The position numbers were made by a program, and so were the translations under genes. Under the pieces are notes generated by a model, which was not told where the DNA came from, made no database searches, and was given only the letters and a program-made list of their open reading frames with translations. A stretch of DNA of 36,711 nucleotides from Bacteroidales bacterium (GTDB lineage: Bacteria > Bacteroidota > Bacteroidia > Bacteroidales > F082): assembly GCA_018400955.1 (NCBI GenBank), contig JAGYLH010000030.1, positions 1-36,711 of the forward strand, given 5' to 3'. Every line of letters begins with the position of its first letter. The stretch's first letter is position 1. Positions 27,082 through 33,942 of this stretch are shown here, one piece after another.

Positions 27082-27098
27082 TTTTGATTTTTTTTAAA

Positions 27099-27980
27099 CT
27101 ATGCTTCGTAGCCAAACCTTCTTAAAAGAAGATCACTGTCGCGCCAGTCCTTGTTTACTTTCACACTAATTTCAATAAATACTTTTTTTCCTAAAAACGC
27201 CTCAATGTCAAGGCGTGCCATGGTGCCTGTCTTTTTAAGTGCTGCACCTTGTTTGCCAATTAATATGGCTTTTTGCGATTCGCGGGCGGCATAGATTATG
27301 GCCCTGATGCGGTCCAACTTCGGGCCTTCCTCATATTCCTCAATGGCCACTTCGACTGAATAAGGTATCTCTTGCTTGTAGTTGAGCAGGATTTTTTCGC
27401 GGATAATTTCAGCTACGAAAAAACGCACTGATTTGTCAGTCAACTCATCTTTAGGAAAATAGGCAGGGCTTTCGGGCAAAAGCTCCAGAATATCTGCCAA
27501 TACTTTTTCCACATTAAAACCATGCAGTGCTGAAACAGGTAAAACGCTTGCTGCCGGCAAATGCTGCTGCCATGTTTCAATCAAGGCAGAAGTTTCTGTT
27601 TGGTTTGAGAGGTCAATTTTATTCAAGAGCACAATGACCGGTATAGCAGTCGATTTAACTTTTTCAATGGTTTCTGTATAGTCAGCTTTTTCTTTAACAT
27701 CAATTACAAACAAAATCACATCCGCATCCACCATGGCTGCTTCCACATAGCGGTTCATCACTTCGTGCATTTTGTAGGCTGGTTTGTTGATGATTCCCGG
27801 GGTGTCAGAAAACACGATTTGGAAGTCTTCACTGTTCACAATTCCAAGCACCCTGTGGCGGGTAGTTTGCGCTTTTGAAGTAATTATCGACAGTTTTTCG
27901 CCAACTAAGGCGTTCATCAAGGTGGATTTGCCCACGTTTGGATTTCCTATAATGTTGACGTAGCCAGCCTTGTGTGCCAT
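27099..27980 (-). CDS. era: Ribosome-assembly GTPase Era
   Basis: A 293-residue protein: N-terminal G domain with [16 protein letters not shown] (P-loop), switch region 'SKAQTTRHRVLGIV', DTPGIINKP (G3) and LLNKIDLS (G4). A KH domain follows, with the IGKQGAALKKTGTMARLDIEAFLGKKVFIEISVKV signature, ending 'DWRDSDLLLRRFGYEA'. Era binds the 3' end of 16S rRNA and checks 30S maturation. It is the first gene of the era-der-hslR-EEP2 operon. Its upstream region is shared with the divergent tRNA-fMet promoter. Confidence 0.96.
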   Translation of the reverse strand: MAHKAGYVNIIGNPNVGKSTLMNALVGEKLSIITSKAQTTRHRVLGIVNSEDFQIVFSDTPGIINKPAYKMHEVMNRYVEAAMVDADVILFVIDVKEKADYTETIEKVKSTAIPVIVLLNKIDLSNQTETSALIETWQQHLPAASVLPVSALHGFNVEKVLADILELLPESPAYFPKDELTDKSVRFFVAEIIREKILLNYKQEIPYSVEVAIEEYEEGPKLDRIRAIIYAARESQKAILIGKQGAALKKTGTMARLDIEAFLGKKVFIEISVKVNKDWRDSDLLLRRFGYEA

Positions 27981-28004
27981 TGGTGAAATTTTTTCGGAAA
28001 ATTA

Positions 28005-28036
28005 TTTGGATTGCAAAGAAACAAAATTTATCTTTG
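28005..28036 (+). promoter_or_regulatory. Canonical Bacteroidota promoter driving the tRNA-fMet array
   Basis: TTTG at 28005-28008, 20-nt spacer, TATCTTTG at 28029-28036: a full -33/-7 match. Transcription would start near 28042 and pass through the first defective tRNA copy before reaching the intact tRNA at 28227. Confidence 0.65.
28014..28021 (-). promoter_or_regulatory. Possible -7 box for era operon
   Basis: Minus strand reads TTTCTTTG (one mismatch to TAnnTTTG), 33 nt before the era start, inside the tRNA promoter. No clear -33 partner. Confidence 0.25.
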
Positions 28037-28107
28037 CACTCCCGTTTTGGAACCCATAACAGTTCATAAAACAGGAAAATAAGCTGGTTAACAACAAAAA
28101 AGGCATA

Positions 28108-28200
28108 TCGCTGGGTGGAGTCCCGAAAGTTCGGGACAGCTCGTTGGGCTTATATCCCTGTCTGCTGGCCAGTCGGGCGCCTGAGGCGGACATCGGATCG
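28108..28200 (+). repeat. tRNA-fMet ghost A (two palindromic replacements)
   Basis: A degenerate copy of the initiator tRNA. Recognisable pieces are GCTGGGTGGAG, CAGCTCGTTGGGCTTATA and CATCGGATCGAA. Between the first two the D-loop bases CAGAGG are replaced by the perfect hairpin TCCCGAAAGTTCGGGA (28121-28136). Between the last two, the anticodon-stem 3' side and variable loop are replaced by a 36-nt compound hairpin ending CCTGAGGCGGA (28155-28190). The T-arm and acceptor 3' strand are lost. Confidence 0.75.
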
Positions 28201-28226
28201 AAAAAGTTCTTTTTGAAAAAATATAT

Positions 28227-28298
28227 TGCGGGGTGGAGCAGAGGCAGCTCGTTGGGCTCATAACCCAAAGGTCATCGGTTCGAATCCGGTCCCCGCTA
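28227..28298 (+). tRNA. Initiator tRNA-fMet (anticodon CAT)
   Basis: An intact 72-nt tRNA. Acceptor pairs 2-7 are GCGGGG with CCCCGC; the D-stem is GAGC/GCTC with loop AGAGGCA. The anticodon stem TTGGG/CCCAA encloses CTCATAA, anticodon CAT at 28259-28261. The variable loop is AGGTC and the T-arm ATCGG-TTCGAAT-CCGGT, followed by discriminator A. Two features mark it as the initiator: positions 1 and 72 (T and T) do not pair, and the anticodon stem has three consecutive G-C pairs next to the loop. CCA is not encoded (CTA follows). It is the only intact copy in a five-member array. Confidence 0.95.
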
Positions 28299-28307
28299 CT
28301 AAGGAAG

Positions 28308-28336
28308 AGGTTGGCAATACTGTCGACCTTTTTTTT
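28308..28336 (+). terminator. Rho-independent terminator after tRNA-fMet
   Basis: AGGTTGGCA, loop ATAC, TGTCGACCT followed by eight T. A 9-bp stem (two G-T pairs) starting 9 nt after the tRNA. Confidence 0.7.
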
Positions 28337-28358
28337 GCTACAAATGTCAACTATTGGG

Positions 28359-28418
28359 GCTCGTTGGGCTCATATCCGCCTGAGGCGGACATCGGTTCGA
28401 ATCCGGTCCCCGCTACTA
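28359..28418 (+). repeat. tRNA-fMet ghost B (3' half with hairpin replacement)
   Basis: GCTCGTTGGGCTCATA, then TCCGCCTGAGGCGGA in place of the tRNA bases ACCCAAAGGT, then the intact T-arm, acceptor 3' strand and CTACTA. The 5' acceptor strand and D-arm are missing apart from GGGG at 28356-28359. It lies 112 nt downstream of the same point in the real tRNA. Confidence 0.85.
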
Positions 28419-28424
28419 AGGAAG

Positions 28425-28453
28425 AGGTTGGCTTTATTGTCGACCTTTTTTTT
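28425..28453 (+). terminator. Duplicated terminator after ghost B
   Basis: AGGTTGGC, loop, GTCGACCT with eight T: a copy of the tRNA terminator with a different loop. GTTGGCTTTA (28427-28436) also forms a perfect 10-bp inverted repeat with TAAAGCCAAC (28459-28468). Confidence 0.55.
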
Positions 28454-28477
28454 GTTGCTAAAGCCAACTATATGGGA

Positions 28478-28557
28478 CTCGTTGGGCTCATATCCCTGTC
28501 TGCTGGCCAGGCAGGCGCCTGAGGCGGACATCGGTTCGAATCCGGTCCCCGTTACTA
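28478..28557 (+). repeat. tRNA-fMet ghost C (3' half with long hairpin)
   Basis: CTCGTTGGGCTCATA, a 36-nt compound hairpin (28491-28526: a CTGTCTG/CAGGCAG stem plus the CGCCTGAGGCG stem inside TCC/GGA), then the intact T-arm and acceptor 3' strand (CCCCGTTACTA, one base changed). 118 nt after ghost B. Followed by an imperfect hairpin with T-run (28563-28599) and the GIY-YIG gene. Confidence 0.82.
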
Positions 28558-28605
28558 AAAAGGAGGTTGTTTCCAATAGCATGGCAATCTATTTTTTTTA
28601 AAGAA

Positions 28606-28872
28606 ATGGAGCAAGACAAGTCATATACGGTTTACATTTTGTATTCGGAGAAATTCGATAAGACCTATACAGGCTACACAAGTGACCTTGAAATGAGGAT
28701 TCGAAGTCATAACGAATTTTCAAAAAAGGACTGGACACGTTCTTATCGGCCTTGGAAGCTAATCCATACAGAAATATTTCAGTCAAAATCAGAAGCCGTG
28801 AAACGGGAAAAGTTCTACAAATCTGGGGTTGGGCGGCAATTAATTCACGAGAAATATCTTAGCAATCCTTGA
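28606..28872 (+). CDS. Small GIY-YIG nuclease inside the tRNA-fMet ghost array
   Basis: An 88-residue single-domain GIY-YIG protein. The 'GIY' strand is VYI (residues 9-11, in YTVYILYS) and the 'YIG' strand is YTG (21-23). The conserved catalytic-region Arg lies in 'LEMRIRSHN' (31-36), and the metal-binding Glu is probably E63 in 'SEAVKREKFY'. This is the small stand-alone type found in Bacteroidota, without UvrC's other domains. Start ATG at 28606 is chosen because the upstream in-frame extension runs into the hairpin after ghost C. Its TGA stop (28870-28872) lies 1 nt before ghost D, so the gene fits tightly between two tRNA-derived repeats with the same orientation. Family members act as DNA-cleaving enzymes; a homing-like role in spreading the array is my inference. 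Confidence 0.85.
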   Translation: MEQDKSYTVYILYSEKFDKTYTGYTSDLEMRIRSHNEFSKKDWTRSYRPWKLIHTEIFQSKSEAVKREKFYKSGVGRQLIHEKYLSNP

Positions 28873-28873
28873 T

Positions 28874-28934
28874 GCTCGTTGGGCTCATATCCGCCTGAGG
28901 CGGACATCGGTTCGAATCCGGTCCCCGCTACTAA
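28874..28934 (+). repeat. tRNA-fMet ghost D (3' half with hairpin replacement)
   Basis: Practically identical to ghost B: GCTCGTTGGGCTCATA, TCCGCCTGAGGCGGA, intact T-arm and acceptor 3' strand, CTACTAAA. It begins 1 nt after the GIY-YIG stop codon and lacks the 5' half of a tRNA. Confidence 0.85.
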
Positions 28935-28936
28935 AT

Positions 28937-28968
28937 AAGCCTGATTATCATTTGATAGTCAGGCTTTT
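28937..28968 (+). terminator. Strong rho-independent terminator closing the array
   Basis: AAGCCTGATTATCA pairs with TGATAGTCAGGCTT (14 bp, one G-T) followed by T-rich sequence. It is unrelated to the two internal terminators and may be the original terminator of the array. The rest of the gap to 29107 is A/T-rich with no visible feature. Confidence 0.85.
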
Positions 28969-29107
28969 GTGTTTTTAGCGGGTAGCATAACAGCAAATCA
29001 TTTAGTAAACTAACTATCGCAAATCTTTTTGTTTGGAAGAAGATAGGCAAACATATTCACTTATGATTATTTGGTTGTATAATGCAAGTGTGCAATTTGT
29101 TACAGTC

Positions 29108-30493
29108 CTATTCATTTTCATCATTGTCCAAGGCTCCTGCTATGCCCAAAACCGCCATTGTTTTAAAATGCATAATCATAACACCAACTGGTTCCAGGCC
29201 ATCAATATCTTGCGACAAGATGACATGTGACCTGCTTAAAGCTTCAATTCTGGCCAAATCCTTCTCAAGGATAGCCAAATCAAGGTAAAGCAACAGATAC
29301 CGAAGTAATTCACTACGATATAAATAGGGCCGTTGGATGTAAGTCCCCAAAGAAAAAGAGTGCTCGTTGAAATGGCCTTTGCTGCCCTCTTTGCTTTCCC
29401 TCTTTGCTACTGTCTGTAAATAAGCCATGTGTAGTAATGGATAATCAGGGCATGCCTTATGATACGACTCAAGTTTTTTCAAATATGGCTCATCAACATC
29501 CTCCATGATTAATTGGAGTTCGCACAGTTGGACAAACGGAACCGTGACTGATTCTTTCAATAATTTCCCAAGTATTTTTTTAGCCTTTTTGGTATCCAAA
29601 TCCCCTTCAGCCAACTTTCGGATCAATTCGTGTGTTTTTGATGAAAAGTTTTCAACAGGATAGTCAATTCCCAAAAATTCTTTTGTCATGGCATCGGGTC
29701 TGACATCATCAGGTATTTCATCCAATAATTGGTCCTGGTAATCCTGAGTGGCCATTTCATTGACATAGCTGTTAAAAATAACATCTATCAACATATAAAA
29801 GCGTAAGATCTCAGATTCAGATAGATTATCAAAATTAGCAGAAAGATCAAGAAGTTCCTCTATCTGAGCATCATAGTCATCTTCATTCTTCTGGTCTTCA
29901 TCTTCATAATATCCATCTTCATCGTTAAAGCCTTCGCCAAGCATATAATGATAATTACCCTCGCCAAATTGTTCATGCAATTGTTTAATGATGCGTTGTG
30001 CTTTAACATCATCATCAGCCGGCCCTTGCACATAAAAAGGTTTCCCTTCATGACCGCATTCAATGTCGATCAGCTCAATTGCGTCATCATCTTCTTCAAG
30101 CAGGTATTGTGTAGTTTTAATGTAATCACGGTGTGGTTTGAAACCCCAGTCTTCTGCAAAGGCCACAGCCTCAAGAATGATATTATGCGCCAGGCTATAG
30201 TCTATTTTCTCTACATTAAGTTCATCCAAATAGGCATCAATCTTTTCCTTGTAGATGAAATCAACCGCATTGAACATATAATATGTGTCTTTTACCCCCA
30301 TCAGGTTTAGGTCAACTAAATAAAAGCCTGCCGTGATGTTGCCGTTTACATGCTCCCGGGCAATAACGATAGTTGCCATATTGGTTTTCCAATCTTCGTT
30401 GATCAGCACTTCTTTGATAGGCAACTGCCTGGCTTTTGTGCGAATGTAATTCTCAGCATTTGGCATAGATCCTACTTTTCCTTTTTTCGACAT
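29108..30493 (-). CDS. Hypothetical acidic protein, 461 residues
   Basis: I do not recognise this protein. It is soluble, with no signal peptide. An N-terminal mixed alpha/beta region comes first ('MATIVIAREHVNGNITAGFYLVDLNLMGVKDTYYMFN', 'DYSLAHNIILEAVAFAEDWGFKPHRDY'). A strongly acidic, low-complexity stretch lies near residues 195-216 (GFNDEDGYYEDEDQKNEDDYD). The C-terminal half is helical ('LRFYMLIDVIFNSYVN', 'AKKILGKLLKE', 'LCELQLIMEDVDEPYLKKLESYHKACPDYPLLHMAYLQTV') and looks like TPR-type helical repeats. It is the last gene of the run TSUP permease, isoaspartyl peptidase, this protein (gap 31 nt). A cytoplasmic scaffold or adaptor is possible, but that is a guess. Confidence 0.65.
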   Translation of the reverse strand: MSKKGKVGSMPNAENYIRTKARQLPIKEVLINEDWKTNMATIVIAREHVNGNITAGFYLVDLNLMGVKDTYYMFNAVDFIYKEKIDAYLDELNVEKIDYSLAHNIILEAVAFAEDWGFKPHRDYIKTTQYLLEEDDDAIELIDIECGHEGKPFYVQGPADDDVKAQRIIKQLHEQFGEGNYHYMLGEGFNDEDGYYEDEDQKNEDDYDAQIEELLDLSANFDNLSESEILRFYMLIDVIFNSYVNEMATQDYQDQLLDEIPDDVRPDAMTKEFLGIDYPVENFSSKTHELIRKLAEGDLDTKKAKKILGKLLKESVTVPFVQLCELQLIMEDVDEPYLKKLESYHKACPDYPLLHMAYLQTVAKRESKEGSKGHFNEHSFSLGTYIQRPYLYRSELLRYLLLYLDLAILEKDLARIEALSRSHVILSQDIDGLEPVGVMIMHFKTMAVLGIAGALDNDENE

Positions 30494-30524
30494 TGCAAAT
30501 TTTATTTGGGTTCAGAAATTTGAT

Positions 30525-31550
30525 TTACTCTCCTGCAAACAGCTTTACTACCGGCTTCTGGCCTGCAACAACATATCCCCTGAACATGCCGCTTGTGTTG
30601 AATGGCATGGCAATATTGCCTTGTTGATCAACGGCAATAATGCCCCCGCCGGCATCAAGTGCTGCCAGCTTTTCCATCACTACCTCATCGGCTGCTTCCT
30701 GCAACGATTGCCCGGCATACTTCATGCGAGCAGCTATATCGTAAGCAACAGCATTCCTGATGAAAAATTCGCCATGTCCGGTAGCTGAAACGGCACAGCT
30801 TAAGTTGTCGGCATAGGTACCTGCCCCAATAACGGGTGAATCGCCCAAGCGCCCTTCGCGCTTAAAGTGCATGCCACCTGTTGAGGTAGCTGCTGCCAGA
30901 TTGCCTGATTTGTCAAGGGCTACGGCACCAACAGTGCCATGTTTTGATTGCACCGGGAACTCTTTTTCCAGCTGGGTTTTGCGGGTGCGTTCGTAGTTGT
31001 CCCAACGGTTTTGGTCAAAAAAGTATTGCGGATCAACAGTTTCCAGTCCCGCCTGTATGGCAAACTGCCTGGCCCCTTCAGCCACCATAAATACATGTCT
31101 GCCATCAACCATAATGCGATGGGCAGCAAGTATGGGGTTCCTGATGCTGCGTAATGAACCGACTGCTCCTGCTGACAGATCGCTTCCATCCATAATAGAG
31201 GCATCGTGCTCGATGATGCCGGCTTCATTATAAACGGCACCCTTTCCGGCATTGAACAGGGGCGAATCTTCCATAACCAGAATGGCAGCAATAACGGCAT
31301 CAACTGCAGAGCCGCCCGATTCAAGCACCAGCGAACCTGTGGCCAAAGCTTCGTTTAATACTGCCCTGTAGGATGAATCTTGCTGAACACTCATGCGAGA
31401 AGCCTCAATTACACCAGCCCCACCATGAATTACAAGCACAAAATCGGGGCGCGGTTCGGCTGGCTGCTGGCACGAAAATCCAATAAGGAGTATGGCCAAC
31501 AAACTGATTTTTGCAACGAAGCTTTTACAGCAGATAAAGGTCTTTTTCAT
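30525..31550 (-). CDS. Isoaspartyl peptidase / L-asparaginase, Ntn-hydrolase type, lipoprotein
   Basis: A 341-residue plant-type asparaginase/isoaspartyl dipeptidase. These enzymes cut themselves before a Thr and use it as the nucleophile to hydrolyse beta-aspartyl peptides or asparagine. Seen: 'DFVLVIHGGAGVI' at the N-terminus, 'ESGGSAVDAVIAAILVMEDSPLFNAGKGAVYNEAG', the self-cleavage site KHGTVGAVALD (the Thr is the nucleophile), 'AAATSTGGMHFKREGRLGDSPVIGAGTYAD' and 'VSATGHGEFFIRN'. The start at 31550 (MKKTFICC...) is preferred to an upstream ATG because it gives a proper lipoprotein signal (LLIGFSC) and leaves a 7-nt gap after the TSUP gene rather than an overlap. Envelope-anchored, probably periplasmic; likely in one operon with its neighbours. 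Confidence 0.88.
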   Translation of the reverse strand: MKKTFICCKSFVAKISLLAILLIGFSCQQPAEPRPDFVLVIHGGAGVIEASRMSVQQDSSYRAVLNEALATGSLVLESGGSAVDAVIAAILVMEDSPLFNAGKGAVYNEAGIIEHDASIMDGSDLSAGAVGSLRSIRNPILAAHRIMVDGRHVFMVAEGARQFAIQAGLETVDPQYFFDQNRWDNYERTRKTQLEKEFPVQSKHGTVGAVALDKSGNLAAATSTGGMHFKREGRLGDSPVIGAGTYADNLSCAVSATGHGEFFIRNAVAYDIAARMKYAGQSLQEAADEVVMEKLAALDAGGGIIAVDQQGNIAMPFNTSGMFRGYVVAGQKPVVKLFAGE

Positions 31551-31557
31551 AAGGAAT

Positions 31558-32340
31558 TTATTTAAGCATGTCCAAGTACAAAGTTGTAAAGTCATATAAA
31601 CCAAGCAGATGTCCGGAAGTTAGAATGATAACGATGATGATGACCCATTTTACAAAACCGGCACCTTTTTTAATGGCCATATTGGAAGCAATGTAAGCCC
31701 CTATTATATTTCCAGCGGCATGGGTAAGCCCAAATGCCCAATCAACCTGGTCATTTTTGATAAAAACCAGCAGGGCAAAAGGGGTGTAAAGCAAAACAAT
31801 CCAAACTTTGAGGGCGTTGGCTTTTACCAGGTCGAAACCGGCGACAAGAACCAGGGCAGCCAGCAAAAAATAGCCGACCCCTACCTGAACAAAACCACCA
31901 TAAACCCCAATCAGAAAAAAGAAGAATAATTGCAGCCAGCCGGGCTTTTTGGCTGCTTTTTCTGCATTGCCCATCCACACGGAGGGCTTGAATACAATAA
32001 AAAATATCATGAGAAGCAGCACGATGGCAATGGCTTTTTCAAAGGTATGCCGATCAATATCAACAGCAACCTGGGCACCAATAATCGACCCGATAACAGC
32101 GGGAATGCCCAGCCAGGCACCTTTTCTGAAATCTAAAACTTTTTTTCTACCAAAGGTAAAAACCGATGTAAGAGTTTGCAGAAGCACACCGATTCTGTTG
32201 GTGCCATTGGCCACATCTGCCGGCAGGCCCAGAAAGATAAAAAGCGAGAGGGAGATGATGGAGCCGCCACCTGCCAAAGTATTTATAAAGCCGGTAAGTA
32301 TGCCGGAAACAACTAGCAGGATTACTTCGAACCACGTCAT
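31558..32340 (-). CDS. TSUP (TauE/SafE) family membrane permease
   Basis: A 260-residue inner-membrane protein with about eight hydrophobic segments. It opens with 'VILLVVSGILTGFINTLAGGGSIISLSLFIFLGLPADVANGTNRIGVLLQ', the hallmark first repeat of the TauE/SafE (TSUP) family; the second repeat has 'LFFFLIGVYGGFVQVGVGYFLLAALVLVAGFDLVKANALKVWIVLLYT'. Family members are proposed exporters of sulfite, sulfoacetate or related organic anions; the substrate here is not determinable. First gene of the run with the isoaspartyl peptidase (7 nt gap). Confidence 0.88.
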   Translation of the reverse strand: MTWFEVILLVVSGILTGFINTLAGGGSIISLSLFIFLGLPADVANGTNRIGVLLQTLTSVFTFGRKKVLDFRKGAWLGIPAVIGSIIGAQVAVDIDRHTFEKAIAIVLLLMIFFIVFKPSVWMGNAEKAAKKPGWLQLFFFFLIGVYGGFVQVGVGYFLLAALVLVAGFDLVKANALKVWIVLLYTPFALLVFIKNDQVDWAFGLTHAAGNIIGAYIASNMAIKKGAGFVKWVIIIVIILTSGHLLGLYDFTTLYLDMLK

Positions 32341-32362
32341 AAAGGCTGGTTTTTAATGAACG

Positions 32363-32370
32363 CAAAGGTA
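32363..32370 (-). promoter_or_regulatory. -7 box for the TSUP operon
   Basis: On the minus strand TACCTTTG, an exact TAnnTTTG match followed by CG, 22 nt before the TSUP start. No clear -33 box. Confidence 0.4.
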
Positions 32371-32428
32371 GGAATTATTAAAAACAGTTATGGTTATACC
32401 CGTGAGGGAAGGTTAAACATAGAATTCA

Positions 32429-33888
32429 TCACGTCTTCGGCTTCTTTTCTCCAGGCAAGTATCTGGCAATTTTTATGTTCAGGTAGGCAAAAAGGATATC
32501 CATAAACGGACTGATGATGTTGAAAAAACAATAGGGCAGGAACACCAGGGTTGGAACCCCAAGCACCGATGCCTGGGTGGCCCCGCAGGTGTTCCAGGGC
32601 ACCAGCACGGAGGTTACTGTTCCACTACCTTCGAGGGTGCGGCTCAGCACTTGGGGTTTTAGGCCCCTTTCGCGGTAGGTGTCGGCAAACATTCTTCCGG
32701 GCACGACAATGCTGAGGTATTGATCGCTTGCTGTGAGATTGAAAAATATGCAGGTTCCGGATGTTGATGCCACGAGCGATCCTGTGTTGTGGGCCAATTT
32801 AATGACCGATTCAGTAATTCGATGCAACAACCCGCCTGTTTCCATGACCCCGCCAAAAACCATGGCGCAAATAATCAGCCATACAGTATTCATCATGCCG
32901 CGCATGCCGCCCGTCTCGAGCAGGCTATTAACAGTTGGATTGTCGGTAATAACGCTGATATCGGAGTACATCGATTTCATAATGGCAATGTAAGCAGCAA
33001 CATGAAATTTGTCGCTGATACCGCTCACTTGCTCAATGATTTGTGGCTGGAAAATTAGGGCAAACACACCTCCCAGAAGGGTGCCCGTGAGCAGGGGCCG
33101 GCAGGGCCGGTACCTTGCGGATTATCATGGTAATCACAATTACAGGCACCAAAAACAACCAGGGCGTGATGTTGAATGCCTGGTCAATGGCATTCAATAC
33201 TGGCGCAATATCCTCAAGGCCTTCGGGTTGGCTGCGGTTTAATCCAATCACTAAAAAGATGATCAGGGTAATCACTATGGTAGGGACGGTGGTCCAGGCC
33301 AGGTAACGGATGTGTGTGAACAAATCCGTGCCCGCCATGGCAGGGGCCAGGTTGGTAGTATCTGATAGTGGCGACATTTTATCACCAAAATAAGCCCGGA
33401 AATAATGGCTCCGCCAATAAGCCCGTCGGCATGCCCAAAGCCCGCCCGATGCCTAACAAGGCAACTCCAATGGTGGCCACTGTGGACCAACTGCTTCCGG
33501 TAGCAAGCGATACAATGGCACTAACCACACAGGCGGCAACCAGAAAAATGGTGGGATTAAGTATCTGCAAGCCATAGTAAATCATAGCAGGCACGATGCC
33601 GCTCAGGAGCCAGGTGCCGGCCAACGAGCCTATCAGCAACAGGATGAGGATAGCCGACATGGCCGAACCTATACTTTTTACGATGCCTTTGTGCAGTTTT
33701 TCCCATTTTGTGCCCAGCCGAATTGCAACAATTGCAGCTACAGCTGCCGACAAAATCAACACAATCTGGTTGGAACCCGACAAAGAATCATCCCCGAACA
33801 CAAACACATTAATAGAAATCAGCAGGGTAAGGAAAATAACCGGCAGGAGGGCTTCGATCAGTTTGGGGCGCCGTATAGATTTTGCCAT
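32429..33888 (-). pseudogene. nhaC: NhaC-type Na+/H+ antiporter with three single-base indels
   Basis: Three minus-strand frames (33888-33382, 33377-33033, 33067-32429) line up as one NhaC-family antiporter. It begins MAKSIRRPKLIEALLPVIFL; typical segments are ATGSSWSTVATIGVALLGIGRALGMPTGL, MSPLSDTTNLAPAMAGTDLF and 'EGSGTVTSVLVPWNTCGATQ'. Restoring one base near 33421-33424 (ancestral AAGGCCCG) and one near 33394-33397 (TAAGCCCCGG), and removing one from the GGGG at 33094-33097, gives a continuous 486-residue protein of normal length (1460+2-1 = 1461 nt). All three changes are in G/C runs. NhaC proteins exchange Na+ for H+ across the inner membrane for pH and sodium balance. Whether the gene is truly broken depends on the quality of the sequence. 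Confidence 0.85.
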
Positions 33889-33942
33889 AATTGGGGTATT
33901 AAAAACGAAAGATAAACATGCAAATATTTTTCATAAGACCGT

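Noticed and set aside
28226-28601. Open reading frames running through the tRNA and ghosts (containing GSNPVPAT-type peptides)
   Set aside because: These peptides are translations of the tRNA T-arm; the sequence is explained by RNA genes and palindromes.
28108-28934. CRISPR-like repeat array
   Set aside because: Repeats are recognisable pieces of tRNA-fMet, spacing is irregular (108, 112, 118, 397 nt), the spacers are themselves related terminators, and no cas gene is near.
28359-28934. Ghosts B, C and D as functional tRNAs
   Set aside because: They lack the 5' acceptor strand and D-arm, and the 3' side of the anticodon stem is replaced by a hairpin, so no cloverleaf can form.
29033-29288. 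Short plus-strand ORFs after the array
   Set aside because: They overlap the end of the 461-residue gene on the other strand and show no protein-like features of their own.
31551-31604. Longer N-terminus for the isoaspartyl peptidase (start at 31604)
   Set aside because: It would overlap the TSUP gene by 47 nt and hide the lipoprotein signal that begins at the ATG at 31550.
33094-33115. GC-rich palindrome (GGGGCCGGCAGGGCCGG) as an inserted repeat in nhaC
   Set aside because: On the minus strand it codes for the expected VPALPALLTG of NhaC; only one extra G is out of place.
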